Origin: Spirochaetota bacterium | GTDB lineage: Bacteria; Spirochaetota; UBA4802; JAFGDQ01 | Reading direction: 5' to 3' | DNA: 64,000 nt | NCBI GenBank assembly: GCA_016932015.1 | Contig: JAFGDQ010000016.1 | Coordinates: 1-64,000, forward strand | Shown here: positions 55,004 to 63,007 of the stretch, in pieces | Layout: every line of letters starts with the position of its first letter | Position numbering within the stretch: the first letter of the stretch is position 1 | The notes under the pieces: generated by a model | What the model was told of the DNA's origin: nothing | Seen by the model: only the letters and a program-made list of their open reading frames with translations | Database searches by the model: none | Translations under genes and position numbers: made by a program

Positions 55004-55333
55004 TCATCTGCTTAATTTGGCACTTACAATACGGTTCAGGCTTACACCGGATTCAGCTGCTTCAATAGCAAGTTTTTTATGCACATCCGGAGTGACGCGA
55101 ACAATGAATTTACCTGTATACTGTCTTGATGCTACGGGTTCCGGAATCGGTTCAGAATTTTTTTTCATGTCGTTAATAACATCGGCCACTGTATCCCGGA
55201 TGCCCTTCAGAGCGGACTCTGGTGAATGGTCAAGCCAGCTTAAGCCTGGAAATTCAGTGCATAAACCGACATATTCTTTATCATCTTCTGACCATGTAAC
55301 GCGATAAGTAAAATGATCATTTTTCAGTGCCAT
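55004..55333 (-). CDS. hicB: HicB antitoxin
   Basis: 109 residues from the ATG at 55333 (family start MALKNDHFTYRVTW). The HicB partial RNase-H-like domain (YVGLCTEFPGLSWLDHSPESALKGIRDTVADVI) is followed by a ribbon-helix-helix DNA-binding tail (KFIVRVTPDVHKKLAIEAAESGVSLNRIVSAKL). It neutralises HicA and represses the operon. The upstream ATG at 55354 would extend it into an unusual region and overlap HicA further. It overlaps hicA by 17 bases. Confidence 0.9.
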   Translation of the reverse strand: MALKNDHFTYRVTWSEDDKEYVGLCTEFPGLSWLDHSPESALKGIRDTVADVINDMKKNSEPIPEPVASRQYTGKFIVRVTPDVHKKLAIEAAESGVSLNRIVSAKLSR

Positions 55334-55577
55334 GATTTTTCTCCATGAGTTCAATTGCTTTAAGTATCTGTTTAACCTGATATATTTTGGCTTTTCCTTT
55401 ATTGTTTTGAATATTTATTCTTGGATCTCCCTGCCATGGGGTTTTGTAAATATGGTGACTTCCTCCGGTTGACCTTGGTTTCCCGAAATAACTTTCGCAA
55501 ACTTTGCACAAATCGCCGAAACGGATGTCACCCGGATTTCTTTTCATTTTTATTATTATATCTTTTAAATTTGACAT
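55317..55577 (-). CDS. hicA: HicA mRNA interferase toxin
   Basis: 86 residues with the double-stranded RNA-binding-like HicA fold. The catalytic histidine lies in RSTGGSHHIYKTPW. It has the expected ending (KIYQVKQILKAIELM). The start fits, although its N-terminus is about 20 residues longer than compact HicA. Cleaves mRNA when HicB is lost. Promoter expected just upstream (55578-55620). A complete toxin-antitoxin pair in the opposite orientation to its neighbours. Confidence 0.88.
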   Translation of the reverse strand: MSNLKDIIIKMKRNPGDIRFGDLCKVCESYFGKPRSTGGSHHIYKTPWQGDPRINIQNNKGKAKIYQVKQILKAIELMEKNHGTEK

Positions 55578-55640
55578 AATATTTATATAGTATCAATATT
55601 GATACTATACGTCAAGATAAAAAAAGAATACGTGATTAAT

Positions 55641-55745
55641 GGGCAGCCGCAAGGGCTGCCCCTACATTCATAAATAATTCGGATTTTAATTTATAATATT
55701 TGTTATTTTGCAGTGTACATGTAGGGGCAGGGTTTGCCCCTGCCC
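55641..55745. mobile_element. 105-base MITE-like element with 27-base terminal inverted repeats
   Basis: GGGCAGCCGCAAGGGCTGCC then CCTACAT (55641-55667) and ATGTAGGGGCAGGGTTTGCC then CCTGCCC (55719-55745) are reverse complements except for a few bases. Each end is itself a hairpin. No coding sequence. Elements ending in GGGCAG...CCCCTACA are widespread as small non-autonomous repeats in bacteria. Confidence 0.7.
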
Positions 55746-55789
55746 GGTAGATCAAATTAAAATAATCTGTATGATATTAATTACATAAG

Positions 55790-58405
55790 ATGAACATGTC
55801 ATCCCAGGAATTATACAATACAACATTAACCTCTCTCAATAACCGCAATCCGAAAATGGCTGCGTATTTTCAGAATATTATACAGCTGTTCAGTCAGCAT
55901 ATTAAGATTGATGAAACTGCAGTCAGATGCGCAGAGAAGCTGGCTTATGCCAGCAGGTATGTGTTTATCAATCAGCATATTATAGTTTATGCGATCAGAA
56001 GAAATGAGATACAATTGTTCTCCGAGGTTTTGTCTCATCTTACAGTTGCGGATTACTGGCATGGTGAGGCATTTCTGTCGTCTTATCCCAAACTGACATG
56101 TCCGCTTTCTTTTGTGTCGGACAGTCTTGTCAGGCTTTCAGGCAAGTCGCTTAGTAATATCAGGAACAGCGGACGGGTTATAAGCTACTGCCTTTGCGCG
56201 GAGAGCAGTGAGCATATTTTATTCCTTATAAATGTTTTTAATACGGTGGCACATTTCGCTCCCGGGTTTGTGGTCGATTTTTATGATGTAGTAAAGGAAA
56301 AACTGGCCAAATATCCGTGGGACACGATTCAAAAATGGATGATCAGAGGAATTGATCTTTTTACCAGCAACCGTAAAGAAGAGGCTGTTGATTTTTTAAA
56401 ACTGCAGTCAAAGGAAAGCAGAAGATTTCTGAATATTTTTCATACCACTCTTTCAGATATGAAGAACATCCTGAATATTTACTGCAGCAGCCTTGCAGGA
56501 AGGGCAATGAATATTCTGAGTTCAGAATTGTCCGGATTTGCCATTAAGGCAACTTATACGGACGGCAAATCCATATTCCTTCCTCCTGTGATCAACTTTT
56601 TTAATAAAACAGAATTAAATGAAAATGTTTATACTGCTCTGGCAGCTCATCAGGCTGCGACGATTAAACTCAATACATACGGGTTTGATTTCACCGCGAT
56701 CGGGTTTATGACCGAGCTTCGCAGACGTTACGGTACACTGCTTCCGAATATTATGGCTAATGTAAAAAGGCAGTATGGTGCAAAGGCGACATCAATCAAG
56801 GAGATGGCATCAGGAGAGATTGCCGTAACCTTTCCGAGTAAAAGAAGACTGCTCATACTTGAGACTGATCATGAAAAGTTTTTCTACAGTTTTCCGGCAC
56901 CAGATTTTGCCAGGGATTTATTCAATATTATTGAAAACGCGAGAATAGAGCATCATCTTTCCCAGCTTTACAACGGATTGAAGAATGACTTTGAGGTTCT
57001 GAATTCGTATTTATTTAAAACAAGGCCTGAAGTAAGAAGTGTCAAAGGTGACAGAGAGGAGGAGTTCTTTATTATTCTGGAATGCTTTATCCAATATTCT
57101 CTTGTCAAGAAGTGGAAATATAAGAATGAGGATATGCGTACACAGGAACTGCTTCATGATATCATATCTGAATTTAACACGATATTTGATGTCAATAATA
57201 CTGTAGAAGATTCCGCCGAGATATGCTTTAACATTTTCAATCTGTTTTTCGAGAATTTTCAGATAGTTTCGATCTGCAGTAAAAACGATGTGCACGGATC
57301 TTTCAGTGAACTGAACAAACCGGAGATCAATCCTGAGGTTATTCTTGAATCAAGTCCGGAACTGCTTCGCACAGGGAGCGGCCCTGCGAACTACGACCCG
57401 GTTGGAGATACGAAGGATCAGGCTATTGACCTTACCTCTGCCACAAGCAGAGACAAAAGAGCGGACGATATACGAAAAGCGCTTGTCTCAGGCAGTGCGC
57501 GTATTTTTCAGTATCCTGAATTTGATTTTGCGATGAGCTCATATCTGCCTAAGCACTGTACTCTTTTTGAAACAAAGCTGAAAAGTCAAACCGGTGATTT
57601 TTATGAATTGATACTCAAAAAGAGGCAGCGGCTTCATAAACGCATTAAGAAAAAGTTTCTTTATCTGCAGCCTGAGGAAATAGAAATGTCAAGGCACTGG
57701 TTTGACGGGGATGAAATACATCTCGGCGACGCGGTTGATTTTACTATAGATGTTTTACGAGGCGCTGAAGCGGACGAGAAAATATATTATCAGAAGGTCC
57801 GCAATGTGCGTGACATTGCAGTTGCGATTCTTCTGGACGCGAGCTCTTCAACAGATGAAGTCGTAAATCAGCAGAAAATAATTCATACTGAAAAAGAGGC
57901 TTTGTCACTGCTGGCTTCTGTTCTGTCATCAATAGGGGACACTTTCGGAATATTTACTTTTTTCAGTACAGGCAGGCAGAAGGTGCTGTTCAACATATTG
58001 AAGGATTTTGACGAGCCGTGGAACAGCACTTCGCAGGGAAGGATCAGCTCTGTTAAAGCATACGCGGGAAACCGTGACGGATGCGCAATAAGGCATACGC
58101 TCACAAGAATTGACGAGCTGCCGAACAAAACAAAGCTTATCATTATGCTGAGCGACGGTATACCTGCTGACGTAGGATACGGTTCAGAATCATCAGCTGA
58201 TACCAATCAGTACGCGATTGAGGACACGCAGCATGCTGTTGCCGAATGCCGTTTCCGCGGAGTTGTGCCCTATTGCATTACAATAGACAAAAAAGCGCGC
58301 AGCTACATTCCGCATTTATACGGCACGTATAATTATACGATTATTGATGATGTTGCTTTACTTCCGGAAAGGCTTTCAAAGTTATATCTGAGATTGACCA
58401 GGTAA
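55790..58405 (+). CDS. NorD/CoxE-like VWA-domain protein
   Basis: 871 residues. The C-terminal quarter holds a von Willebrand A domain with the MIDAS motif DASSS (VAILLDASSSTDEVV, about residue 685) and later IMLSDGIPADVGYG. The rest is a long helical region with no domain I recognise, typical of NorD. It would form a complex with the NorQ-like ATPase to remodel or activate a client enzyme. It is separated from that ATPase by hicBA and a repeat; 45 bases lie between the repeat and its ATG. The start lacks a strong ribosome-binding site; there is another in-frame ATG two codons in. Confidence 0.88.
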   Translation: MNMSSQELYNTTLTSLNNRNPKMAAYFQNIIQLFSQHIKIDETAVRCAEKLAYASRYVFINQHIIVYAIRRNEIQLFSEVLSHLTVADYWHGEAFLSSYPKLTCPLSFVSDSLVRLSGKSLSNIRNSGRVISYCLCAESSEHILFLINVFNTVAHFAPGFVVDFYDVVKEKLAKYPWDTIQKWMIRGIDLFTSNRKEEAVDFLKLQSKESRRFLNIFHTTLSDMKNILNIYCSSLAGRAMNILSSELSGFAIKATYTDGKSIFLPPVINFFNKTELNENVYTALAAHQAATIKLNTYGFDFTAIGFMTELRRRYGTLLPNIMANVKRQYGAKATSIKEMASGEIAVTFPSKRRLLILETDHEKFFYSFPAPDFARDLFNIIENARIEHHLSQLYNGLKNDFEVLNSYLFKTRPEVRSVKGDREEEFFIILECFIQYSLVKKWKYKNEDMRTQELLHDIISEFNTIFDVNNTVEDSAEICFNIFNLFFENFQIVSICSKNDVHGSFSELNKPEINPEVILESSPELLRTGSGPANYDPVGDTKDQAIDLTSATSRDKRADDIRKALVSGSARIFQYPEFDFAMSSYLPKHCTLFETKLKSQTGDFYELILKKRQRLHKRIKKKFLYLQPEEIEMSRHWFDGDEIHLGDAVDFTIDVLRGAEADEKIYYQKVRNVRDIAVAILLDASSSTDEVVNQQKIIHTEKEALSLLASVLSSIGDTFGIFTFFSTGRQKVLFNILKDFDEPWNSTSQGRISSVKAYAGNRDGCAIRHTLTRIDELPNKTKLIIMLSDGIPADVGYGSESSADTNQYAIEDTQHAVAECRFRGVVPYCITIDKKARSYIPHLYGTYNYTIIDDVALLPERLSKLYLRLTR

Positions 58406-58493
58406 AAAATAAATAAAATCGACCTTTTAAATGTTATAAAGAAAATTTTCTGTAAGGCGTTAAAAATATTAAAATACATCATGGGAGGTTGTA

Positions 58494-59099
58494 ATGAAAA
58501 TACTGGGGCTTTCAGGCAGTCCGCGTGAAGACGGAAATACTGTTATTCTGCTTAAGGAAGTTTTTAAAGGAGCGGAAGAGGAGGGAGCTGAAACAGAGCT
58601 TTACAGCGTTGCAGGAAAAAATCTGCAGCCGTGCCGGGGATGTATGACCTGCCAGGAGACAGGCAAATGCACTATAAATGATGATGTAAGTAAATTATTT
58701 GAAAAGATGCTTAAGGCGGACGGAATTGTTTTCGGGGTTCCTGTTTATTTTTATAATATGACATCCCAGCTGAAAATAATTATGGATCGGAGTTTTTCTC
58801 TGAACACTCCGGAGAGAAGCCTTGCAAACAAGGTTGGCGGAGCGGTCTCGGCAGCAGGAAGCTTTGGAATGGGTAATGCCCTTAAGGATATTTATTTTTA
58901 TATGGTAACAAGACAGATCATTCCCGCGAATTATGTGGCAGCGTACGGCGGGCCCAAGGGCGCGGTCAAAGAAATGGAGAAATGCATGCAGGCTGCTGAT
59001 ATGCTCGGGCGTCAGATGGCGCGTATTATTAAGCAGGGATTTAAATATCCCGCAGACATTCCAAGATCGAGTTTCGCGTACGGGACACATACACTGTAG
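58494..59099 (+). CDS. Iron-sulfur flavoprotein (NADPH-dependent FMN reductase-like)
   Basis: 201 residues with a flavodoxin-like fold. GLSGSPREDGNT at the start binds the FMN phosphate. The compact cysteine set C47, C50, C53 and C59 (PCRGCMTCQETGKC) is typical of Isf-type flavoproteins carrying a [4Fe-4S] cluster, common in anaerobes for electron transfer or oxygen detoxification. VYFYNMTSQLKIIMDRSF and AAGSFGMGNAL complete the FMN site. GGGAGG precedes the ATG. Not obviously part of any nearby operon. Confidence 0.9.
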   Translation: MKILGLSGSPREDGNTVILLKEVFKGAEEEGAETELYSVAGKNLQPCRGCMTCQETGKCTINDDVSKLFEKMLKADGIVFGVPVYFYNMTSQLKIIMDRSFSLNTPERSLANKVGGAVSAAGSFGMGNALKDIYFYMVTRQIIPANYVAAYGGPKGAVKEMEKCMQAADMLGRQMARIIKQGFKYPADIPRSSFAYGTHTL

Positions 59100-59160
59100 A
59101 ATTGAGTGCAATTACGCGGCATGAATTAACCTGTTTAATACTTTATTGATTTTAATCAGG

Positions 59161-59303
59161 AATACTCTCGCCAGGACGCATCACATTTTAAGAATGTGAA
59201 GGTGACAAAGTTCAAGAATATCTTTGATTATCTTTACTAAAATTTAAGATAAAAATGTTAAAAGTGAAAGTTTTAATTTTTCTTTGTGCCTTTGCGGGAA
59301 TAT
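59161..59303. repeat. Degenerate MITE-like repeat
   Basis: AATACTCTCGCCAGGACGC at the left and CTTTGTGCCTTTGCGGGAATATT at the right resemble the ends of the common GCCAAGACGCAAAG / CTTTGCG family of intergenic repeats, as inverted copies. A small hairpin TCACATT / AATGTGA lies within (59181-59199). Confidence 0.35.
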
Positions 59304-59354
59304 TGCTTTAGTATCATTATTCAATGGAAAAATTGAAGTTTTTAAGCAAGTATG

Positions 59355-60170
59355 TTATATCTCTTCCCCATAAATCAAGACGGAAAATTTTCTGGTATCA
59401 ACCGGTATATCAAAGAGAAGCTTGTTGCGGGATGCGTCCCAGTGAAAACCGCCTCGCATCTCTTTCCCTGTGTAACCGTCTTTTTTAGGAAGAAGCTGAA
59501 CCAGCCATACATTTTTATATTGGGAAGAATGTGGGGAAAAAGAAATTCCTTCATTGTCAAGCGGTGCTGAATTTCCGTCATACGGGCAATTAAGATGTAT
59601 CAATAAAGAACGGGTAAACGTTGAAATGCTTGTTGAAGAAATACAACCTCCTCCGTTATTATAATCGTAATTTAAAAAATATTTTTCTTTTCCGGTTTTA
59701 CAGGAACAAAGCTGGATTTCGTTTTTTAATTCATTATAAATATAGTCTTTTCCTTCAATTCCTATACGGTCTTCAACAACCAGACGGATTTTTTCCGGAA
59801 TTATCTTTTCAAATGGAACAATGCATAACGGCAGCTGATATTTGCCGAAAACGCGTACGATATATTTTGATTCATCAACGTCTCTATTTATGATGAGCAA
59901 ATTTTTTTCACTGTTATAAGTCCATATATCATCTGGTAAAATAATGTCTTCTTTTTTCTCACTGCGTGATTCAGCAATAATATTTGTATGTATTTTAACA
60001 GATTCTATTGTGCTGAATTTTATACCAATAATATAATAGTGCGGTTTATTTAAAAACGGTTCAGCGTTTATATCATCAAGTAAATTGTGATTTTCTAATG
60101 AAAAAATATTTCCGGAATAGGAAATATTGATACTTGTAAAAACCATAAGAAAAATTATTATTTTTTTCAT
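59355..60170 (-). CDS. Secreted hypothetical protein with internal repeats
   Basis: 271 residues with an N-terminal signal peptide (MKKIIIFLMVFTSINISYSG). The mature part shows three related units with the pattern aromatic-x4-Asn-x-Leu/Ile: DDIWTYNSEKNLLIINR, GKDYIYNELKNEIQL and GFHWDASRNKLLFDI. Each is followed by a hydrophobic strand ending in a Tyr/Phe-x-x-Tyr/Phe element. They look like beta-sandwich repeats of an extracellular protein. The ribosome-binding site (AGGTGA) is acceptable. I recognise no family; function unknown. Confidence 0.65.
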   Translation of the reverse strand: MKKIIIFLMVFTSINISYSGNIFSLENHNLLDDINAEPFLNKPHYYIIGIKFSTIESVKIHTNIIAESRSEKKEDIILPDDIWTYNSEKNLLIINRDVDESKYIVRVFGKYQLPLCIVPFEKIIPEKIRLVVEDRIGIEGKDYIYNELKNEIQLCSCKTGKEKYFLNYDYNNGGGCISSTSISTFTRSLLIHLNCPYDGNSAPLDNEGISFSPHSSQYKNVWLVQLLPKKDGYTGKEMRGGFHWDASRNKLLFDIPVDTRKFSVLIYGEEI

Positions 60171-60237
60171 TTAATCACCTATTGAAATATCATTAATATA
60201 TATTTTACATCTAATATCTTTCATCGGCAGGAAATCC

Positions 60238-60372
60238 GTGTTCTATGAAGAAAAAGATTATATTCCTTCTGATAAATCGATCCGTTTATTTTTGGTTAGA
60301 GTTTCTAAATCTGCAGGCGTTAACTGGGAAGCTGCAAAACGAGTATCGATGCTTTCACAGATTATATTATAA
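60238..60372 (+). pseudogene. Short coding remnant
   Basis: A GTG-initiated frame with AGGAAA just upstream gives 44 residues (FYEEKDYIPSDKSIRLFLVR and VSKSAGVNWEAAKRVSML are its main parts). The mix of charged and hydrophobic residues resembles real protein more than random AT-rich sequence. Possibly the tail of a decayed gene. Not recognised. Confidence 0.25.
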
Positions 60373-60601
60373 TTTTTCAAATTTTTATACAGCTGGTTTC
60401 CGATTATTCAACATGACCGGCAGGTGGAACACTGTGATTGCCCTCCTTTTCCTGGGATACGGTTTAGTAATATTTTTTGATCTGATTTTACGCTTTATCC
60501 TCAACCGCATTGCCGGAAATTGTTAATTGTTGGATTTTTTCGTATTTTCAATATTACTTTTTTTATTCAGGGATCTTTCAATTATAATGGTTAACTGTTT
60601 T

Positions 60602-60841
60602 TTATTTTGATTTATCCGGAATTAATCTGATGATATTTTCAACCTTTCCCCGTATTCTTACAGTATCCGGTTCATTATAGTTTAAGCTACAAGTATAAAG
60701 ATTATTAAGTTGATTTATTAATTCGTATTTTTCCTTCTCAGTAGCAGGATTTTTGGTTAACCATAATGTCTTCCACGACCGTATTACTTTTTTACCATTG
60801 AGATATTCAATTACAACATTCAGAGAATATTTTTCAACAAA
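60602..60841 (-). pseudogene. Open frame without a start codon, gene fragment
   Basis: Seventy-eight residues between two stop codons, with no plausible start. They read like a real protein (EKYSLNVVIEYLNGKKVIRS, LWLTKNPATEKEKYELINQL, PDTVRIRGKVENIIRL). The 5' part seems lost, giving a truncated pseudogene. Family unknown. Confidence 0.4.
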
Positions 60842-60902
60842 TTATGTGGGGTATTGATGTATAACAGTTTATTCAGATGGCATAATTTATTAAAAATACA
60901 TA

Positions 60903-60926
60903 ATGCGCGGGAAAATTCCTGCGCAT
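60903..60926. terminator. Hairpin near the binding-protein gene end
   Basis: ATGCGC pairs with GCGCAT around an AT-rich centre. Together with the larger hairpin at 60954-61000 it forms a double structure after the solute-binding protein gene. Confidence 0.4.
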
Positions 60927-60953
60927 GAGAAGAAAACTTCTATTACAGATGAT

Positions 60954-61000
60954 AAAATTGCCGTTCCGGAAAGTAGTTTCCTGTCCGGAGCGGCAATTTT
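60954..61000. terminator. Terminator after the SBP gene
   Basis: AAAATTGCCG (60954-60963) pairs with CGGCAATTTT (60991-61000), extended by TCCGGA on both sides. AT-rich ends make it effective in both directions. It lies 110 bases past the stop codon of the solute-binding protein. Confidence 0.75.
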
Positions 61001-61110
61001 ATTTTTTTTGCAGAAATTGTGCCCTGTAAAATATCAGTAGAATTGTCTGGAACTGGTAATTTGCGATAAAACACAGTAAAAAGAACAGTCCTGATGTTAA
61101 ATGAATGTTA

Positions 61111-62628
61111 CTAATGTTTCTCCATCCAGTCTTTATACGCGTACCATGTTACGCCGTGTATTTTCATATAGTCGCTGTGAACATAGTCCTGCATGACATT
61201 CGCCTGCGCTGATCTGTACAGCGGGATTATCATCGCATCTTCAGAGCCTTTTTTAACGGCTTTTCTCAATTCTTTCCTGACATCGTCTGTTCTATATGTG
61301 TGTAAAGCTTTCTCACATATGTCGAGAAATTCCTTGCTTTTGGCGAATGTTCCTGTCCTGAAAGTCATTGGCCTTGATCCGTAATGAACGAACATTCCTG
61401 TAGCATCAGGATTTATTCCGGAAGCAGCCAGCATCAGGTCTTTCCAGCCGGTGGCAAATATTGCACCGAAGTATCTGCCCATGTCCGCGATGTCCATCTC
61501 GACTTTTATGCCTGCTTTGCCCAGATAATTCTGCAGGGCAGTAACTATATCTTTATTAAGGTCAAGAGCCATTATCCTGGTCGAGAAGCCGTCTGGATAG
61601 CCTGCTTCCGCGAGCAATGCTTTTGCTTTTTCCGGGTCGTACGGCCTCGGATTAAAGCCCTTATTGTATGCTGGCGAACATAAAGGCGCCATCTGGGTTA
61701 GCGGTTCGAACTGTCCCAGTCCGATCGCTTTGGCTATTGCGGGACGGTCTATTGCGTATTCAAGTGCTTCACGAACCTGTTTCTTCGCGAAAGGTGATTT
61801 CGGATCGCTTGAATCCGGAAGCAGGCTCCAGAACATTCCGGGCCCCCATACTACTTTCAGCCCTTTCTTTTCAAGTTCGAGGATGTATTTTACATCTGCT
61901 GTATCCATCCAGATGTCAGCGTCTTTTTTCTCCATCATCATGGAAGCGGTATTCGGATCAGGTATAAAGCGCATTTCAATACCGTCAAGCAGCGGATAAC
62001 CTTCGCGCCAGTAGTTATTGTTTTTTACGTATCTAACAACCGTATCGCGTTTAAATTCGGTAAGGACATAAGGGCCCGTGCCTACAGCATTTTTCCGTGC
62101 CCATTCTTTTCCCCCGTTCTTTTCAAACGCGGTCGGGGAAAGCATTATTGACCATCCGTAATTCATTACAGACACGCAGGTAAGTTCTTTGAGGTTCATT
62201 CGAAGTGTGTAGTCATCAACTGCTTCAACCGACTTAAGAAGATCCTGGTCAAGAAGCCTTCTGTTGTCTATGAGCAGCTGAAAATTCCATTTAGCGGCTT
62301 CTGCGTTAAAGTCTGTGCCGTCATGAAATTTAACGCCTTTTCTGAGATGCCATGTAATTGTTTTTTTCTCTGGATCCACATCCCAGGATTCGGCGAGTTC
62401 GGGTATCTGATTTCCATCCTCATCCCATACGCAGAGTTTTTCACTATAGGGCAGGGAAAACATAAAGTCACCGGGAGCCATTTCAGGAGGATACCCGAGT
62501 ACATTCGGGAATGTTCCTCTTATGCATCTTAAAATTCCCCCGGTTTGTTCCGACTTCTTACAACCTGTAAAAATAAATATTAAAGCCAGAAAAAATGCTA
62601 CACAAACGGTGAACAGATTTTTCTTCAT
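61111..62628 (-). CDS. ABC transporter substrate-binding lipoprotein, family 5
   Basis: 505 residues from the ATG at 62628, chosen because GGGAGG lies ten bases upstream; the upstream ATG at 62646 overlaps that site. Lipobox FIFTGC gives a lipid-anchored protein. The family 5 (dipeptide/oligopeptide/nickel) signature is clear: YSEKLCVWDEDGNQIPELAES, WHLRKGVKFHDGTDFNAEA and AVGTGPYVLTEF. Family 5 proteins bind peptides, nickel, glycosides or opines. No ABC permease or ATPase is in the window, so the ligand cannot be told and it may work with a distant transporter. Confidence 0.92.
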   Translation of the reverse strand: MKKNLFTVCVAFFLALIFIFTGCKKSEQTGGILRCIRGTFPNVLGYPPEMAPGDFMFSLPYSEKLCVWDEDGNQIPELAESWDVDPEKKTITWHLRKGVKFHDGTDFNAEAAKWNFQLLIDNRRLLDQDLLKSVEAVDDYTLRMNLKELTCVSVMNYGWSIMLSPTAFEKNGGKEWARKNAVGTGPYVLTEFKRDTVVRYVKNNNYWREGYPLLDGIEMRFIPDPNTASMMMEKKDADIWMDTADVKYILELEKKGLKVVWGPGMFWSLLPDSSDPKSPFAKKQVREALEYAIDRPAIAKAIGLGQFEPLTQMAPLCSPAYNKGFNPRPYDPEKAKALLAEAGYPDGFSTRIMALDLNKDIVTALQNYLGKAGIKVEMDIADMGRYFGAIFATGWKDLMLAASGINPDATGMFVHYGSRPMTFRTGTFAKSKEFLDICEKALHTYRTDDVRKELRKAVKKGSEDAMIIPLYRSAQANVMQDYVHSDYMKIHGVTWYAYKDWMEKH

Positions 62629-62646
62629 TTTTTTACAGCCTCCCAT

Positions 62647-63007
62647 TGATTGTTATTTTTTAAAAAACTAATCATAGGCGCTTATATGTAAGAAAGTGCT
62701 TATAATCCTAAAGTTGTTTTATTTTTTTGTCAACGTGAATAAAAATAGATTTTGAAAAATATAATAAATTGAATATTAAAATGACGGGAAATGCCGTATG
62801 AGTTCCGCTGTGCGGAATAGATGTATTTTGTACGGCAGATCAAAGGATTGACGGAACCGGTGCGTGCTGAATATTTAATGTATTTGCAATCGTTCTCTTA
62901 TCTTTTATAATGAACATGGTTGCGTAAAATCCGGTAATTCTGAAATAAATAGCCGGATTTAAAAGCAGGAAAGTTTAAATTTATTATAAAAAAAGGGAGA
63001 TTTTATT
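62647..63007. other. Divergent intergenic region before the bicupin
   Basis: 361 bases. A small hairpin (TTCCGC-TGT-GCGGAA, near 62801) and a candidate rightward promoter at 62884-62911. No gene seen. Confidence 0.35.
62884..62911 (+). promoter_or_regulatory. Promoter for the bicupin gene
   Basis: TTGCAA (62884-62889), 16 bases, perfect TATAAT (62906-62911), about 97 bases before the GTG start. Confidence 0.5.

Noticed and set aside
60245-60526. 93-codon rightward frame
   Set aside because: Composition is irregular and a different, more protein-like frame overlaps it; no ribosome-binding site.
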